From NCBI RefSeq assembly GCF_004343035.1, contig NZ_SMCQ01000012.1, positions 19,205 through 83,204 on the forward strand: a DNA stretch of 64,000 bases. Reading direction: 5' to 3'. The notes under the pieces were generated by a model that ran no database searches, was not told the DNA's origin, and saw nothing but the letters and a program-made list of their open reading frames with translations. Below, piece by piece: positions 53,492 through 62,060 of the stretch. Numbering within the stretch: the first letter of the stretch is position 1; each line of letters begins with the position of its first letter. The DNA is from Longibaculum muris. GTDB taxonomy: Bacteria; Bacillota_I; Bacilli_A; Erysipelotrichales; Coprobacillaceae. Both the position numbers and the translations under genes were made by a program.

Positions 53492-54238
53492 TCATCCTCT
53501 CGTTGGGTATATTTTTCTTGCAACACCTTTTGTATCTATGCCTCCAATCCCACTTTGTTTATGTGTCGTATGATTGATAATATCTTCGATATCACAATAA
53601 TTCCTAACACTTTCATTCGCGACTAAACTCGCCACATAAACAGGATCTAAAGCATGGATATTGATACGTTTGGGACTGGACGCAAAATTGGCTCCACTTG
53701 CCAACAACAATTCATAATATGATTGACAAGCTCCCGCGATAATAATTAATGCATCTTTATCTTCTTGATACGCTCTAGCATTTTTGATTGTTTGAGCATA
53801 ATCAAATGAATGCTGATAATTATTCATATCCGTCTTATCTAAATCTTTTCTTAATGCATCATGCCCCGTAACAACCAAAATCTGGGGTTTATGTTTTTCT
53901 AACAATTCAACAACACAATCAGCCATTTGACTTTCGTGCATATAATAACAATCAGCTCTAATTTTTAATTCATCATATTTTTGCTGACATAATTTCAAAT
54001 ACTTTTCATCACCATCTAAATGCAATACTTTTCCACGTATGACTGGTTGTCTAACAATCGTAAAATTTTCTTCTTCATGTGGCTGAACATCACTTAACTG
54101 CAAATCATCACTTTCACTATCGGCAATCAGTCTTAGTTCAACCCCTCTTAAATAATAAATTCCATCCTTAATATCTATAATTTCAAAAAGAATATCTCCA
54201 TGATATTTCTTCCTGACAACATAATCTCCAATATTCAT
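53492..54238 (-). CDS. yabG: Sporulation peptidase YabG
   Basis: 248 aa, a bit shorter than B. subtilis YabG (~290). Shared segments: VLHLDGDEKYL, LVVTGHDAL, IIIAGACQSYYELL with the presumed catalytic Cys, GANFASSPKRINIHALDPVY and GIGGIDTKGV. YabG cleaves spore coat and cortex proteins during sporulation, so its presence indicates a spore-forming lineage. It sits between ksgA and ispE as in Bacillus. Confidence 0.93.
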   Translation of the reverse strand: MNIGDYVVRKKYHGDILFEIIDIKDGIYYLRGVELRLIADSESDDLQLSDVQPHEEENFTIVRQPVIRGKVLHLDGDEKYLKLCQQKYDELKIRADCYYMHESQMADCVVELLEKHKPQILVVTGHDALRKDLDKTDMNNYQHSFDYAQTIKNARAYQEDKDALIIIAGACQSYYELLLASGANFASSPKRINIHALDPVYVASLVANESVRNYCDIEDIINHTTHKQSGIGGIDTKGVARKIYPTRG

Positions 54239-54265
54239 ATTTTCTCACCATATTAATATATGATT

Positions 54266-55081
54266 TTATAAATATTTTGTGAGATTCAAATAATCCTCAA
54301 TCGCTAATTCCTCTGGTCTTTTATTTTCTAGAATATGACATTCCTCTAATATATTTTTCGTTTGTTCATTAAATAATCCCTTAAGATTATTATAGATTGT
54401 TTTTCTTTTTTGAGTAAAAGAAGTCTTTAAGATAGGGGTTAATAATGGTTCATATGGTTTATGAATACGAATTGAAATAATTGCACTATCAACTCGTGGA
54501 GCTGGTGAAAATACATTTTTAGATACCAACATATCTAATGAGATATCACCAACACTTTCGATCATTAAGATTAATGGACTTTTATAATTTGTATCAGTAA
54601 GCTTTTGAGCCACTTCTTTTTGGACCATTGCATGAATACTCGTTAATTGTGCTCCTGAAGAAATAATATGTTCTAATATATCCGAAGTAATATAATAAGG
54701 AAGATTCGCAACAATACACACATCTTGATAATCTTGTTTATATTTTTCAACAACCTTTTTCAAATCCACAGTTAAAAAATCTTGAAAGATAATTTCAATA
54801 TTTTCAAACTCACCTAACGATTCATTTAAAACATCTTTCAAACGTGTATCTATTTCATAACAAACAACATGTCCAGCATGATAACTTAGCTGTTCACTTA
54901 ACGCTCCAATTCCAGGACCAATTTCAATCACACATGTTGATTGATTAATATGTGTTGTTTCTACAATTTTCTTGATTGTATTTAAATCAATCAAGAAGTT
55001 TTGACCAAATTTCTTTGAAGCTTGTAATTGATATTTATCTAATAAGTACATTGTATGAGACTTCTTTGCTATATCTTTCAT
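54266..55081 (-). CDS. ksgA: 16S rRNA dimethyladenosine transferase
   Basis: 271 aa. KKFGQNFLID, SAM site EIGPGIGALSEQL and the NLPYYITSDI motif. Dimethylates A1518/A1519 of 16S rRNA. ATG 55081 with AGGTGAT upstream preferred over ATG 55096. RNase M5, usually just before ksgA, is instead at 60357. Confidence 0.96.
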   Translation of the reverse strand: MKDIAKKSHTMYLLDKYQLQASKKFGQNFLIDLNTIKKIVETTHINQSTCVIEIGPGIGALSEQLSYHAGHVVCYEIDTRLKDVLNESLGEFENIEIIFQDFLTVDLKKVVEKYKQDYQDVCIVANLPYYITSDILEHIISSGAQLTSIHAMVQKEVAQKLTDTNYKSPLILMIESVGDISLDMLVSKNVFSPAPRVDSAIISIRIHKPYEPLLTPILKTSFTQKRKTIYNNLKGLFNEQTKNILEECHILENKRPEELAIEDYLNLTKYL

Positions 55082-55125
55082 CAAATCACCTGTCACTATT
55101 ATAACATAAAACTTTCAAATACAAA

Positions 55126-55156
55126 ATGAAACCTCATCATTATCATGAGGTCTCAT
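55126..55156 (-). terminator. Terminator of the second LytTR module
   Basis: ATGA-ACCTCAT / ATGAGGT-TCAT stem with 7-nt loop and T-rich tail on the minus strand; overlaps the LytTR stop codon. Confidence 0.7.
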
Positions 55157-55790
55157 ATTCTTTTAATTGATTCTTGTAGGCTCTACCTAGTGGTATAACT
55201 GTATGATCTTTTAAGTAAACTTCTTTGGAATTATATTTTTGAATCATATTTCTATTGATAATAAATGATTTATGGACTTGAATAAACGCTGGTGAATCAA
55301 GTTCATTTATTATATCTTTTAAATTTTTTCTTTCATGTAATTCACCATTTAAAGAATGAATAATTATCTGATGTCTTAATGATTCAATGTAATAGATTTC
55401 TGATAATCTTAATTTTACAATCATATGTCCATTTTGATAAGTATAATAATGAAAATGTTCTTGAATCTTTTGTATAATTTGATTTTCATATTCTAATAAT
55501 TCTTGTTTAAAATGTTCTATTCTAAAATAAAACTGAATATTAAAATGAAAACTTGTCTGGATTGTATCAAAATCATGTGGTCCAATAAAATAAATAAGAG
55601 TTTCATGAGTCCGTTTAATATTTTGATATTTAAGATAATCATCTTTATTTTGAACTTCAATAAAATAGATATCATAATATTTATTTGTTTTAAAATCTAA
55701 GATTTCAGCATGAAGATGATGTTTTTGAATAAAACTATCAATAAATTTATATATATCATCATGCGAAGAAATTATAGTTATTCTAATCAT
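55143..55790 (-). CDS. LytTR-domain regulator with degenerate receiver (module 2)
   Basis: 215 aa, paralogue of 41686-42315. C-terminal LytTR domain: IYYIESLRHQIIIHS, FIQVHKSFIIN, IPLGRAYK. The N-terminal ~115 residues have a receiver-like pattern, but the phosphoacceptor site reads YFIEV, Glu instead of Asp. Last gene of a four-gene operon with an ABC transporter and a membrane protein (8-bp overlap). Confidence 0.82.
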   Translation of the reverse strand: MIRITIISSHDDIYKFIDSFIQKHHLHAEILDFKTNKYYDIYFIEVQNKDDYLKYQNIKRTHETLIYFIGPHDFDTIQTSFHFNIQFYFRIEHFKQELLEYENQIIQKIQEHFHYYTYQNGHMIVKLRLSEIYYIESLRHQIIIHSLNGELHERKNLKDIINELDSPAFIQVHKSFIINRNMIQKYNSKEVYLKDHTVIPLGRAYKNQLKEYETS

Positions 55791-56367
55791 GTGATTGTTC
55801 CTCTAATTTCTCTAAATAGTATGATAAATAACTTCCTGTTTTAAGATAATCTAAGATTTTTAATGGATCATGTATTTGAATGCCTTGAGCTTGAAGAAAA
55901 TCTACAGCTTCATTAAATTCCTGACGATTTCTTGTGATTAAAGCATCAAATTGATAAATTGAACCATCATACATATGCACAATAAACAACAAATCATAAC
56001 CATATCCACCAAAAGGCATACGTGGAACTTTTGCATAAGAAACATCAATATAATCAATCTGATTTAAATTAATAGCAATCTGATAGATATGTTTTCGATT
56101 GAAAACATATGAGTAAAATGCTGTAACTTTATCTAAGAAAGTCCGATGATACGTATAGTATAATCTTTCATGATCAACTCTCCACATCAATTGACAATAA
56201 GATATTCCTGGTATCACAATTCCAATCACAATAACAACTAATACAATACAAAAAACTCTCATTCCTTTCCATAAATCCGCAGCAAACAAGAAATATGCCC
56301 ACATAAGCACAATGCTTGAATACAAAACTGCTGATTTGAGTTTGGCTTTACCAACATGTTTTTCCAT
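55783..56367 (-). CDS. Membrane protein with PH-like domain (LytTR partner 2)
   Basis: 194 aa. Two N-terminal helices (residues ~13-32 and ~36-58), then a cytosolic domain: YQIAINLNQIDYIDVSYA, DGSIYQFDA, GIQIHDPLKILDYLK. Pattern and order match the protein at 42305-42940. SD GAGGTG lies in the end of the ATPase gene. Confidence 0.7.
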   Translation of the reverse strand: MEKHVGKAKLKSAVLYSSIVLMWAYFLFAADLWKGMRVFCIVLVVIVIGIVIPGISYCQLMWRVDHERLYYTYHRTFLDKVTAFYSYVFNRKHIYQIAINLNQIDYIDVSYAKVPRMPFGGYGYDLLFIVHMYDGSIYQFDALITRNRQEFNEAVDFLQAQGIQIHDPLKILDYLKTGSYLSYYLEKLEEQSHD

Positions 56368-56369
56368 AA

Positions 56370-57149
56370 CTAATTCACCTCATTTTTCTTGTCAAAATAG
56401 ATTTTCTTTATTTCTAGCAAATTCATACTTTCTATTGTATCATAATATTCATTCTGACTCATATTTTCTCTTTCAATAATATCACTAATTTCACCATCTT
56501 TTAAAAATAAAAGTTTACTTGAATAACTTGCAACAAATGAGTCATGAGTCACCATTAAAATTGAAATACCTTCTTGGTTTAATTTCTTCAAAAGTTCTAA
56601 TAATTCAAATGAATTATGACTATCAAGATTTCCTGTTGGTTCATCAGCAACTATAATACTTGGTTCAGAAACTAAAGCTCTTGCTATCGCAACTCTTTGG
56701 ACCTGTCCTCCAGAACATTCGTAAGGATACTTATTTTTGATTTCTTCTATATCCAGCTGTTTTAAAATTCTATCTATCTTCTCATCAAAATCTGTTTCTT
56801 TTTTTATGAGTAATGGTATGCGTATGTTTTCATAGATCGTTAATGTATCAATAACATTATAGTTTTGAAATATAAAACCTAAAACATTTGTTCTAAACTT
56901 GCATAGATCAGATTCACTCATATGATTAACGTTCTTTCCATTGATATAGACTTCACCTTTCGTTGGCGTATCAATCGTAGATAAATTATTAAGTAAAGTC
57001 GTTTTTCCAGAACCTGATGTTCCCATAATACAAACAAATTCACCTTTTTTGACAACTAGGGATATATCATGAAGGGCTGTTGTTGCATGCCTTGTTTCAG
57101 GATTATATATTTTTGTCATATGTTTCACTTCTATAATTTTTTCACTCAT
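56370..57149 (-). CDS. ABC transporter ATPase (MacB/LolD type)
   Basis: 259 aa. Walker A GTSGSGKTT, signature ECSGGQVQR (Cys in place of the common LSGGQ Leu), Walker B IIVADEPTGNLD, H-loop MVTHDS. Partner of the FtsX-type permease upstream (4-bp overlap). Such pairs handle peptide antibiotics, lipoproteins or envelope stress. Confidence 0.92.
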   Translation of the reverse strand: MSEKIIEVKHMTKIYNPETRHATTALHDISLVVKKGEFVCIMGTSGSGKTTLLNNLSTIDTPTKGEVYINGKNVNHMSESDLCKFRTNVLGFIFQNYNVIDTLTIYENIRIPLLIKKETDFDEKIDRILKQLDIEEIKNKYPYECSGGQVQRVAIARALVSEPSIIVADEPTGNLDSHNSFELLELLKKLNQEGISILMVTHDSFVASYSSKLLFLKDGEISDIIERENMSQNEYYDTIESMNLLEIKKIYFDKKNEVN

Positions 57150-58429
57150 AATGATTCTCCTCCTTTTTGTTTATTTAACTGGTTTCTTATTTTCAGATAA
57201 ATTATCAAATATATAATAATTTCAACACTTACGACATATGATACGATCCATAATGGATAGTCATATATCACAATCTGCATAATCATACAGATAACTTGAA
57301 AGATGAGAGGGATAAATAAAACAAATACATAAATAGTCTGAAACATCTTTGATAAGGTTTCTCGTATATCTGTTTTTGAAAAACCTAATAATCTTGCATA
57401 TTGATAAACTGTATTGTTATTATAAGTAAACAGATTGAGTTTATATTGAAAAGTACTCAACAAAACAATAATACATACTGTAAAAGCCAAGAGTGTAACG
57501 AACAGATCAGACTGCATTGCATTACGAGAAAGAATAAGTGCTGTAAATGCTATAATAACTATCTGTAACAATAATATAATCGAATAAGCATCACCTATAA
57601 ATTTCTTTGCCTGACCCTTCGCTAATACTTCTGTAGCTGAATCTTTAGAAAACACCTTATCAACAAATGCACTATACCAATATCGATCAATTCCATATAA
57701 CGAGATACAAATAGTAAGAGCTATTGTTATCAATTGTGATGCATGACCTAAATAATTAATAAGTGATAAAAACGATAATACCAATAGAATAATATAAATT
57801 TTTGGAGTTATCATAATCAATCGTTTTTTCTCACTTTTTTTCTCTTTGAGATTCTGTAAAATTTCTAAAAAAGTATGTCTATAGAAAAAGCCTGTTATAT
57901 ACATGATAATAATGATTATCAATATAACCACAGTTGCTATGATTGATAAAATGACTCTATCAGAAATAGCAAATACTGAAGAATGAATGTTTAAAAGAGG
58001 AAACAGAAATATATGCACAATAATTGTCATTCCATAGCCTAAGATCATTGAGAATGGAGTGAGAAGCATACATAAAATAATGCAGCCAATCATATATAAA
58101 GAAGCCAACCTCAAAGAACTACATCCTGAAATTTTATACACAGCTAACTTATCAAAGCTTTTTTTAAGATAGTCCATATATATTTGAATAAGCATAATAC
58201 CACTTAGAAAAACAACTATAAATGAAATAATATCATTGAAAGATGTAAATAAGCTTACTGATGTAAATAAAACCTTTCCAGCAAATAAATTGTTTTTCAA
58301 TAACTGATTCCCTGCTAATTCATAAAAAACAAATGATAAAGCAATCATAATAAAATACGTAACAGCAAAATTCATGTAGCTCTTTTTTTCTTTAACTGAT
58401 AACTTAATGAAAGAATTTAATAAACTCAT
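57146..58429 (-). CDS. FtsX-like ABC permease
   Basis: 427 aa with about eight to ten hydrophobic helices and the FtsX core near residues 50-190 and 280-410 ('YMDYLKKSFDKLAVYKISGCSS', 'YARLLGFSKTDIRETL'). Resembles BceB/YtrF-like permeases but lacks the large extracellular domain. First gene of permease-ATPase-membrane protein-LytTR; SD AAAGGAG. Confidence 0.82.
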   Translation of the reverse strand: MSLLNSFIKLSVKEKKSYMNFAVTYFIMIALSFVFYELAGNQLLKNNLFAGKVLFTSVSLFTSFNDIISFIVVFLSGIMLIQIYMDYLKKSFDKLAVYKISGCSSLRLASLYMIGCIILCMLLTPFSMILGYGMTIIVHIFLFPLLNIHSSVFAISDRVILSIIATVVILIIIIIMYITGFFYRHTFLEILQNLKEKKSEKKRLIMITPKIYIILLVLSFLSLINYLGHASQLITIALTICISLYGIDRYWYSAFVDKVFSKDSATEVLAKGQAKKFIGDAYSIILLLQIVIIAFTALILSRNAMQSDLFVTLLAFTVCIIVLLSTFQYKLNLFTYNNNTVYQYARLLGFSKTDIRETLSKMFQTIYVFVLFIPLIFQVICMIMQIVIYDYPLWIVSYVVSVEIIIYLIIYLKIRNQLNKQKGGESL

Positions 58430-58585
58430 AATGTTCTCCTTTCTTTTTTCTTACACTTTTATTATATGAGTTCTATCTAAAAAGAAAATACTCCTTCCAT
58501 AAACACCATCATATTGACTTCAACAACATCTTCTGCATTGAAAAAAAATAAAAATCATATATAATGAAGCAAAGAGGGATTGCAT

Positions 58586-59089
58586 ATGGATAGAAAAGAA
58601 AAGATTATAAAGACAATTAAAAAAAGTGATAAACCTATTTCAGCAAGTAAGCTTGCTGCTCAATTTGGTGTAAGTCGTCAGATTATTGTTGGAGATGTAG
58701 CCTTGTTAAGGGCTAGTGGCTATGATATTATTGCAACTCCTAGAGGTTATATATTAGATGACCAAAATAGTGAATGTGTTTATACGATTGCTGTGAAGCA
58801 TGGAAAAGATACTTTAGCAGATGAATTATATACGATTGTTGATTTAGGTGGTTCTATTATTGATGTTATTGTGGAACATCCTATATATGGTCAATTAACT
58901 GGGAAGTTACATATTTCTTCTAGATATGATGTTGAACAGTTTTTAAAGAAAGTGAATAATGAACAAGCAAAACCTTTAAGCCAATTGACTGATGGATTAC
59001 ATTTACATACAATTCAATGTCAAAATGAAGATGTTTTTAAAAGAATTATGCAAGCTTTAGATGATAAGGGATATTTATTTACAAAATAA
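58586..59089 (+). CDS. niaR: Niacin-responsive repressor NiaR
   Basis: 167 aa. N-terminal HTH (SASKLAAQFGVSRQIIVGDVALLRASGYDI) followed by the 3H domain with conserved His for metal and nicotinate binding (VKHGKD, VEHPIYG, DGLHLHTI). In Firmicutes it represses niacin uptake and NAD genes. ATG 58586 with AGAGGG 7 nt upstream. A niacin transporter with a matching palindrome follows at 59240. Confidence 0.92.
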   Translation: MDRKEKIIKTIKKSDKPISASKLAAQFGVSRQIIVGDVALLRASGYDIIATPRGYILDDQNSECVYTIAVKHGKDTLADELYTIVDLGGSIIDVIVEHPIYGQLTGKLHISSRYDVEQFLKKVNNEQAKPLSQLTDGLHLHTIQCQNEDVFKRIMQALDDKGYLFTK

Positions 59090-59127
59090 AGACAATGATT
59101 TCTGATAAATCAGAGATGATTGTCTTT
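59088..59127 (+). terminator. Terminator of niaR
   Basis: Long stem starting AAAGACAAT and ending ATTGTCTTT, followed by T-rich DNA. Confidence 0.75.
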
Positions 59128-59157
59128 TAAAATATGTTTATTTGTGATTTTTTTCTC

Positions 59158-59185
59158 TTGACACAATGGGTTTTCTGTATATAAT
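59158..59185 (+). promoter_or_regulatory. niaX promoter
   Basis: TTGACA (59158-59163), 16-bp spacer, TATAAT (59180-59185). Confidence 0.8.
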
Positions 59186-59193
59186 AGGTCATA

Positions 59194-59213
59194 ACATGTG
59201 TCATGACACATGT
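59194..59213. promoter_or_regulatory. NiaR operator upstream of niaX
   Basis: Perfect 20-bp palindrome ACATGTGTCATGACACATGT beginning about 8 bp after the -10 box, so covering the start site. The TGTC-GACA core fits known NiaR sites, as I recall them. Confidence 0.75.
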
Positions 59214-59239
59214 AAAATACATATAAAAGAGGAGATATT

Positions 59240-59815
59240 ATGAATACACATAAAAGAATACAAACATTATCAATTGCTGCTTTATTAATTGCAGTAGGAA
59301 CTGTTATTCCATTATTTATGCCTAAGATTATTATTGGACCAATGTCATTTACTTTAGCATCTCACGTTGCTGTAATGATTGCATTATTTATTTCACCAGC
59401 TGTTGCGATTGCTGTTTCTTTAGGAACAACTTTAGGTTTTATGATTGCTGGATTCCCATTCGTTGTTGTTATGCGTGCTTTAAGTCATGTCATTTGGGCT
59501 CTTGCTGGAGCAATGTATATTAAGAAGAATCCTGATATATTTGAAACTCCACTTAAAGCTATTAGATTTAATTTAGCTATTGCTTTATTGCATGCTATTG
59601 GAGAAATGATTGTCGTTGTTCCTTTCTATTTTGGAGCTGGAATGGATGTACAAACATTTAGTTATATGGTATTTGGATTAGTCGGATTAGGAACTCTTGT
59701 TCATAGTGCTGTTGATTTTGTCATTACTTTAGTTGTATGGAAAGCTTTAAGCCAAAATGCAAGTATTGCTAAAATTGCAAACGTTAAAAAAGTTTATCTT
59801 ATTAAAAATGCTTAA
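59240..59815 (+). CDS. niaX: Niacin ECF transporter S component (NiaX-like)
   Basis: 191 aa with about six helices and the ECF S-component pattern (AALLIAVGTVIPLFMP, FTLASHVAVMIALFISP). Binds the vitamin and works with a shared EcfA/A'/T module encoded elsewhere. NiaR next door and the palindrome over its promoter identify nicotinate as the likely substrate. Confidence 0.88.
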   Translation: MNTHKRIQTLSIAALLIAVGTVIPLFMPKIIIGPMSFTLASHVAVMIALFISPAVAIAVSLGTTLGFMIAGFPFVVVMRALSHVIWALAGAMYIKKNPDIFETPLKAIRFNLAIALLHAIGEMIVVVPFYFGAGMDVQTFSYMVFGLVGLGTLVHSAVDFVITLVVWKALSQNASIAKIANVKKVYLIKNA

Positions 59816-59832
59816 TCAAGATGATTAAGCAT
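59808..59832. terminator. Bidirectional terminator niaX / kptA
   Basis: ATGCTTAATCA-AGA-TGATTAAGCAT with A/T runs on both sides; overlaps both stop codons. Confidence 0.85.
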
Positions 59833-60357
59833 TTTTATATATTGAGACGGTAATGCTTCACTTAGCCATACTGTTTCATTTCCTAAATAAAAAGCAATAC
59901 CATCTTGATAAGCTTTATATGCATCTATTTGTAAAATAACCGGATTTTGATCATGACGTGAACCAACAAGATATGCTGTCTCTTTATCTTGAGAAAGATG
60001 TACATATTGTCTATTCATTGGTTTTAATCCTTCTTTCATGATTGAAGATAGAAAACGTTTGGCTGTACCATGATATAAAATTTGTGGAGGAATCTGAGAT
60101 TCCTTTTTTATTTTTTTCTTAAATGAATGACCATAATAAGCTCTTATCCTATGATTCTTTAATTCATATCTTTGTTTATCTGAATGATTCATTAAATCAA
60201 TAATATCTTCCTCATCTAATATTCCATATTTATCTTTTAAAGCATCTAACAATTGATTCACTACAACCCATCCTTCATCATCCATATCTAAGTGATATTT
60301 TTCAGGATGATGTCGTAAAGCATATGATATTTCTTTTCCTAATTTTACATAATTCAT
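59812..60357 (-). CDS. kptA: RNA 2'-phosphotransferase (Tpt1/KptA)
   Basis: 181 aa. LRHHPE, ILYHGTA, YVHLSQD and VWLSEALPSQYI carry the Arg/His/Arg active-site residues of Tpt1. The enzyme removes an internal RNA 2'-phosphate using NAD+. Bacteria lack the tRNA-splicing pathway that makes this mark in yeast, so the natural substrate is unknown. ATG overlaps the stop codon of rnmV (TAATG). Confidence 0.92.
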   Translation of the reverse strand: MNYVKLGKEISYALRHHPEKYHLDMDDEGWVVVNQLLDALKDKYGILDEEDIIDLMNHSDKQRYELKNHRIRAYYGHSFKKKIKKESQIPPQILYHGTAKRFLSSIMKEGLKPMNRQYVHLSQDKETAYLVGSRHDQNPVILQIDAYKAYQDGIAFYLGNETVWLSEALPSQYIKMLNHLD

Positions 60358-60881
60358 TATTTTTCACCTAGTTTTTTTAAAATATCTTGTTTACTAATAT
60401 GCGCCATATTTAATCTTTTAAATAAAGTTTTAGCATTTCCATATCCTAAATGAAACAAATCATAAATCTTTAATCTTCTTTCTTTACTTCCAATAATATC
60501 TAAAGAAATAAATTCTTCCCAAGATAATGTTTGTATATCCTTAGAAAAAGTCACAACATTCTCTAAAGCTTCGATAATTGCTTCTTCTCTTGCTTCAGCA
60601 ATTCCTAATTTTTTCTCTCCTATTGCATCTTTTTTATCAACAAAAGCATGTTTAATACTAGGAACTCTTTCCATAATTTTATTTCTTATCTGCATTCCTG
60701 GATAATCTGGATCCGTTAAAACAATAACTCCCCTAGATTGATTGGCTTGTTCAATTAAATCAAGTATTTCATCATTTATAGCTAATCCATGTGTTTCTAT
60801 TGTATCTGCATCAAATAGCTTTTTTATAATAGCTGTATCTGTTTTTCCTTCAACAACAATAACTTCTTTTATTTTTTCCAT
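60357..60881 (-). CDS. rnmV: Ribonuclease M5
   Basis: 174 aa. Toprim domain with VVEGKTD, LTDPDYPG and DKKDA, followed by the M5 C-terminal region. Matures 5S rRNA. ATG 60881 (after GGTGATGA) chosen over ATG 60887. Usually next to ksgA; here separated by about 5 kb of other genes. Confidence 0.93.
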   Translation of the reverse strand: MEKIKEVIVVEGKTDTAIIKKLFDADTIETHGLAINDEILDLIEQANQSRGVIVLTDPDYPGMQIRNKIMERVPSIKHAFVDKKDAIGEKKLGIAEAREEAIIEALENVVTFSKDIQTLSWEEFISLDIIGSKERRLKIYDLFHLGYGNAKTLFKRLNMAHISKQDILKKLGEK

Positions 60882-60971
60882 TCTCATCACCAAAGCTATT
60901 ATATAGTAAAAATCACTTGAAATGAATAGATACAATGTAAATTCACTAAATAACCTCTCCTATACAAAAAA

Positions 60972-60992
60972 ATCTATGCTTTTGGCATAGAT
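60972..60992 (-). terminator. Terminator of the small lipoprotein gene
   Basis: ATCTATGC-5 nt-GCATAGAT with T7 on the minus strand. Confidence 0.85.
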
Positions 60993-60993
60993 C

Positions 60994-61431
60994 TTATTTT
61001 AAACCTCTAAAAACATCTAATACATCTTCTGATAAACCATCTGAAACAATAATCATATGATCATTGACTTCAACTTTACGTCCATCTTCACCAATCTTCT
61101 TTTCTTTAACAATACGATCATAATCATCACCATCATCAAAACGATAAACATCAATATTACCATTATCAGTTGTATAACGATATCCTTCAGCTCCACCTAC
61201 AGATGAAGCATCTAAAGCATTCTTAGAAGAATAAGCAATGTTTCTTCCTTTTAATCCATTCTCAAAACGTGAATACCAATCATCAGTTTGATCATTTGTT
61301 GCTTGTTTATTCGTATTGTTTTCAGTGACATTGTTATCAGATGAGCTATTTGTTTTGTTATTCTTTGCATCATCATTACCACATCCTGTGAATAAAGCTA
61401 GACATAACATACATGCTAATATTTTTTTCAT
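60994..61431 (-). CDS. Small lipoprotein of unknown function
   Basis: 145 aa: lipoprotein signal peptide with lipobox LFTGC (Cys ~17), a ~35-residue Asn/Ser/Thr/Asp-rich linker, then a compact ~95-residue domain (DWYSRFENGLKGR ... DVLDVFRGLK). Not recognised. ATG 61431 with GGAGGT 8 nt upstream; in-frame ATG 61437 is possible. Confidence 0.75.
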   Translation of the reverse strand: MKKILACMLCLALFTGCGNDDAKNNKTNSSSDNNVTENNTNKQATNDQTDDWYSRFENGLKGRNIAYSSKNALDASSVGGAEGYRYTTDNGNIDVYRFDDGDDYDRIVKEKKIGEDGRKVEVNDHMIIVSDGLSEDVLDVFRGLK

Positions 61432-61493
61432 TTTCATTACCTCCATATATTTAGCATGCACATTACCTCAAAGAATATACATTTTAAATTCAT

Positions 61494-61985
61494 TTATGCT
61501 TCAATTTCAATAACAATTTCTCCTTGTTCCTTATTTCCCAAGATTGTTTTTACTTCTTTGTAGTTTGCTGTATTAACAATAACCATCAAAACAGTTGTGT
61601 CATATCCAGATTTCATTATTTCCTCAAACTCAACATTTAACAATTCTTCACCTCTATTAATTCGATCTCCTTGTTTTTTCTTATCAGTAAAAAACTTACC
61701 ATTTAATTCCACTGTATCTATTCCTATATGAATAAGAACTTCTACACCTTCATCAGTTGTAATACCTACAGCATGTTTTGTTGGAAAAAAAGTTGTAATA
61801 ACTCCACCAATAGGTGCAATTATTTTATTACTTTTTGGAATAATTCCAACTCCTTTTCCTAATGATTCAGTATTAAATACCATATCTTTTGTTTCTTTTA
61901 TATCAATAACTTCTCCTTTAACTGGTGCACCAATACTATAAGGTTGTGTTTCTAATTGTTTTTTATTCCTATTAAATAATCCCAT
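61494..61985 (-). CDS. PTS glucose-type EIIA component
   Basis: 163 aa beta-sandwich EIIA(Glc) domain. Phosphorylated His is in EVLIHIGIDTV (Ile in place of the common Phe after His); KGEVIDIKE and APIGGVITTFFPTKHAVGI are further family segments. Standalone like E. coli Crr or a detached IIA; no EIIBC gene adjoins. SD GAGAGGA. Confidence 0.9.
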   Translation of the reverse strand: MGLFNRNKKQLETQPYSIGAPVKGEVIDIKETKDMVFNTESLGKGVGIIPKSNKIIAPIGGVITTFFPTKHAVGITTDEGVEVLIHIGIDTVELNGKFFTDKKKQGDRINRGEELLNVEFEEIMKSGYDTTVLMVIVNTANYKEVKTILGNKEQGEIVIEIEA

Positions 61986-62026
61986 TTCTTATCCTCTCAA
62001 TCATTATCATTTATACATATTTCAAA

Positions 62027-62047
62027 AAAGTGAGTAAAACTCACTTT
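62027..62047 (-). terminator. Terminator after the DeoR remnant
   Basis: AAAGTGAG-5 nt-CTCACTTT; T-run on the minus strand. Confidence 0.75.
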
Positions 62048-62060
62048 TTAATTATCATTA

